A stretch of 64,000 nucleotides of DNA. Origin: an uncultured Fulvivirga sp. Lineage in GTDB: Bacteria; Bacteroidota; Bacteroidia; Cytophagales; Cyclobacteriaceae. Positions within the stretch are counted from its first letter, which is position 1, and each line of letters opens with the position of its first letter. The position numbers were made by a program, and so were the translations under genes. The stretch covers positions 62,001 through 126,000 of the forward strand of contig CANMSE010000005.1 in assembly GCA_947500555.1 (NCBI GenBank), in the 5' to 3' direction. A model generated the notes under the pieces. The model did not search any database and was not told the origin of the DNA. It saw only the letters and a program-made list of their open reading frames with translations. Positions 63,029 through 64,000 of the stretch are shown here, piece after piece.

Positions 63029-63873
63029 TGGTGCTTATAGGAATAAGCGGATCCTCAAAATGTGATTGGCAAATCATAGAAGATGAGACCACAGTGAGTC
63101 ATTTCAGTACACGTGGTCTTAACCCCATCTTTCATACGGAAGAAGAGATTCATGACATTATTTCTGAGGCACCTGAATTAAAGGATAAATCTATTCAGGC
63201 AGTATATATCTACAGCGCAGGGTGTGGAAGTAAGACATTCCAAAATATCGTTTTGAGAGCTGTATCAAGAATTTTTCCTAAAAGTAACTACTTCGTAAAC
63301 CATGATATTGTTGCCTCTGCTTTGGCAACCTATGAAGGAGTACCATCCATATCATGTATTCTAGGCACGGGATCAAACGCCTGTTATTTTGATGGAGATA
63401 TTGTTAGGCAAGAAACACCAGCTCTTGATTATGTTTTAGGAGATGAGGGTGGAGGTTCTAATTACGGTAAGCAATTGCTTAATGCTTATTTATATCAATC
63501 CCTACCTGATGAATTATCAAAAAAGTTTAAAGAAAGCTATCAGCTTACTAAAGAAGAAATCCTCGAAAATGTCTATATGAAGCCATACCCTAATGTGTAT
63601 TTGGCGTCATTCATGAAATTTATTCAGGATAATCAAAATCACGATTACTTTCAGCAAATGTTGAGAAAGGGAATGAGTGATTTTATGGAATACTATGTTA
63701 TGAAAATCAATAACTATAGTGCGCTTAAAACACATTTCACTGGATCTATTGCTCATTTTTTTGTTGACATTCTTCGTGAGGTAGCGGATGAGAAAGGAAT
63801 AATAGTTGGGAAAGTGATAATGGAGCCGATAAATGATTTGGTGAAGTATCATCTCAATAAAAGGTATAGTTAA
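63028..63873 (+). CDS. BadF/BadG-type ATPase-fold kinase (N-acetylglucosamine-kinase-like)
   Basis: The product is 281 residues. ASKHA-fold motifs are the N-terminal phosphate-binding loop LIGISGSSKCDWQII, the second loop SISCILGTGSNACYFDG and the adenosine-related YVLGDEGGGSNYGKQLLNAY. BadF/BadG/BcrA-type proteins of this size act as sugar kinases, most often on N-acetylglucosamine, and are often annotated as such in Bacteroidota. The start overlaps the phosphofructokinase stop by one base. The sugar is not certain: glucosamine or another hexose is possible, and the genes around it handle glucose. Confidence 0.85.
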   Translation: MVLIGISGSSKCDWQIIEDETTVSHFSTRGLNPIFHTEEEIHDIISEAPELKDKSIQAVYIYSAGCGSKTFQNIVLRAVSRIFPKSNYFVNHDIVASALATYEGVPSISCILGTGSNACYFDGDIVRQETPALDYVLGDEGGGSNYGKQLLNAYLYQSLPDELSKKFKESYQLTKEEILENVYMKPYPNVYLASFMKFIQDNQNHDYFQQMLRKGMSDFMEYYVMKINNYSALKTHFTGSIAHFFVDILREVADEKGIIVGKVIMEPINDLVKYHLNKRYS

Positions 63874-63874
63874 C

Positions 63875-64000
63875 ATGGACAATATTATTGTAGGAATTGA
63901 TATTGGAGGTACAAATACAAAGTTTGGTTTGGTTGACGATCATGGAGAAGTCTTATACCAGTCCAAATTACCTACTCAAACTCACGAAGACTTCAAAGAT
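63875..64000 (+). CDS. ROK-family glucokinase, 5' end only
   Basis: The ATG at 63875 starts a frame that stays open to the right edge (42 codons). MDNIIVGIDIGGTNTKFGLV has the ROK phosphate-binding motif DIGGTNTK typical of glucokinases. It lies 1 nt after the stop of the BadF-type kinase, in line with phosphofructokinase. It would phosphorylate the glucose released by GH31. The C-terminal domain, with the zinc motif that separates ROK kinases from repressors, lies outside the window. Confidence 0.85.
   Translation, partial: MDNIIVGIDIGGTNTKFGLVDDHGEVLYQSKLPTQTHEDFKD

Overview
The window comes from a Bacteroidota chromosome, most likely a gliding Cytophagales-type bacterium. I infer this from two PorP/SprF outer-membrane proteins of the type IX secretion system (T9SS), both T9SS C-terminal sorting-domain types (type B on the VCBS-repeat protein, type A on the amylase), SusC/SusD pairs, and TAnnTTTG promoter boxes. 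Nothing was searched in a database. Every family call rests on motifs read directly from the sequence.

Region 1 (1-12283) is a T9SS and surface-protein region. An ECF sigma factor and its membrane-bound anti-sigma protein are transcribed divergently from an operon of PorP, a beta-helix protein and a repeat/PKD protein. The two facing promoters share the same motif (ATCGGGAA, 17 nt, GTCTA), which points to an autoregulated sigma controlling its neighbour. A second PorP, a large VCBS-repeat protein with a type-B sorting domain, and a periplasmic TPR-CHAT peptidase follow. Region 2 (12384-16425) looks like a small biosynthetic cluster: two GNAT-like paralogues, a cytochrome P450, a carrier protein, a PAPS/APS-reductase-like protein and an NAD-dependent epimerase. 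Region 3 (16422-24094) is housekeeping: a KirBac channel, a bacilliredoxin, the complete sufBCDSE-DUF59 iron-sulfur operon and an Lrp/AsnC regulator.

Region 4 (24204-24562) is a separate transcription unit with its own promoter and terminator. It encodes two nearly identical 118-nt tRNA-like RNAs. Each has a Leu-like class II body, a 49-nt variable region and a loop reading GTC. These are the most unusual objects in the window. fadD and a GT22-like membrane glycosyltransferase follow.

Region 5 is an alpha-glucan utilisation system in two blocks. Block A (27913-34489) holds a GH31 glucosidase, a GH13 lipoprotein, an SLC45-like sugar transporter and a CBM48-esterase. Block B (50087-64000) holds a LacI regulator, SusC, SusD, two small surface proteins, a SusE-like lipoprotein, a T9SS-exported GH13 amylase, phosphofructokinase, a BadF-type sugar kinase and a ROK glucokinase. 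The same dyad (GCAAnCGnTTGC) lies upstream of GH31, between lacI and susC (twice) and before phosphofructokinase, so both blocks probably form one LacI-type regulon.

Region 6 (34741-49738) sits between these blocks and is an RHS toxin island. It holds an orphan RHS-like exported protein and, divergently, three translationally coupled exported RHS proteins. The last ends in a barnase-type RNase domain with E, R and H all present, and is followed at once by a barstar-family immunity gene. In effect the RHS toxin is split over three polypeptides. The window ends inside the ROK kinase and begins inside the repeat/PKD protein.
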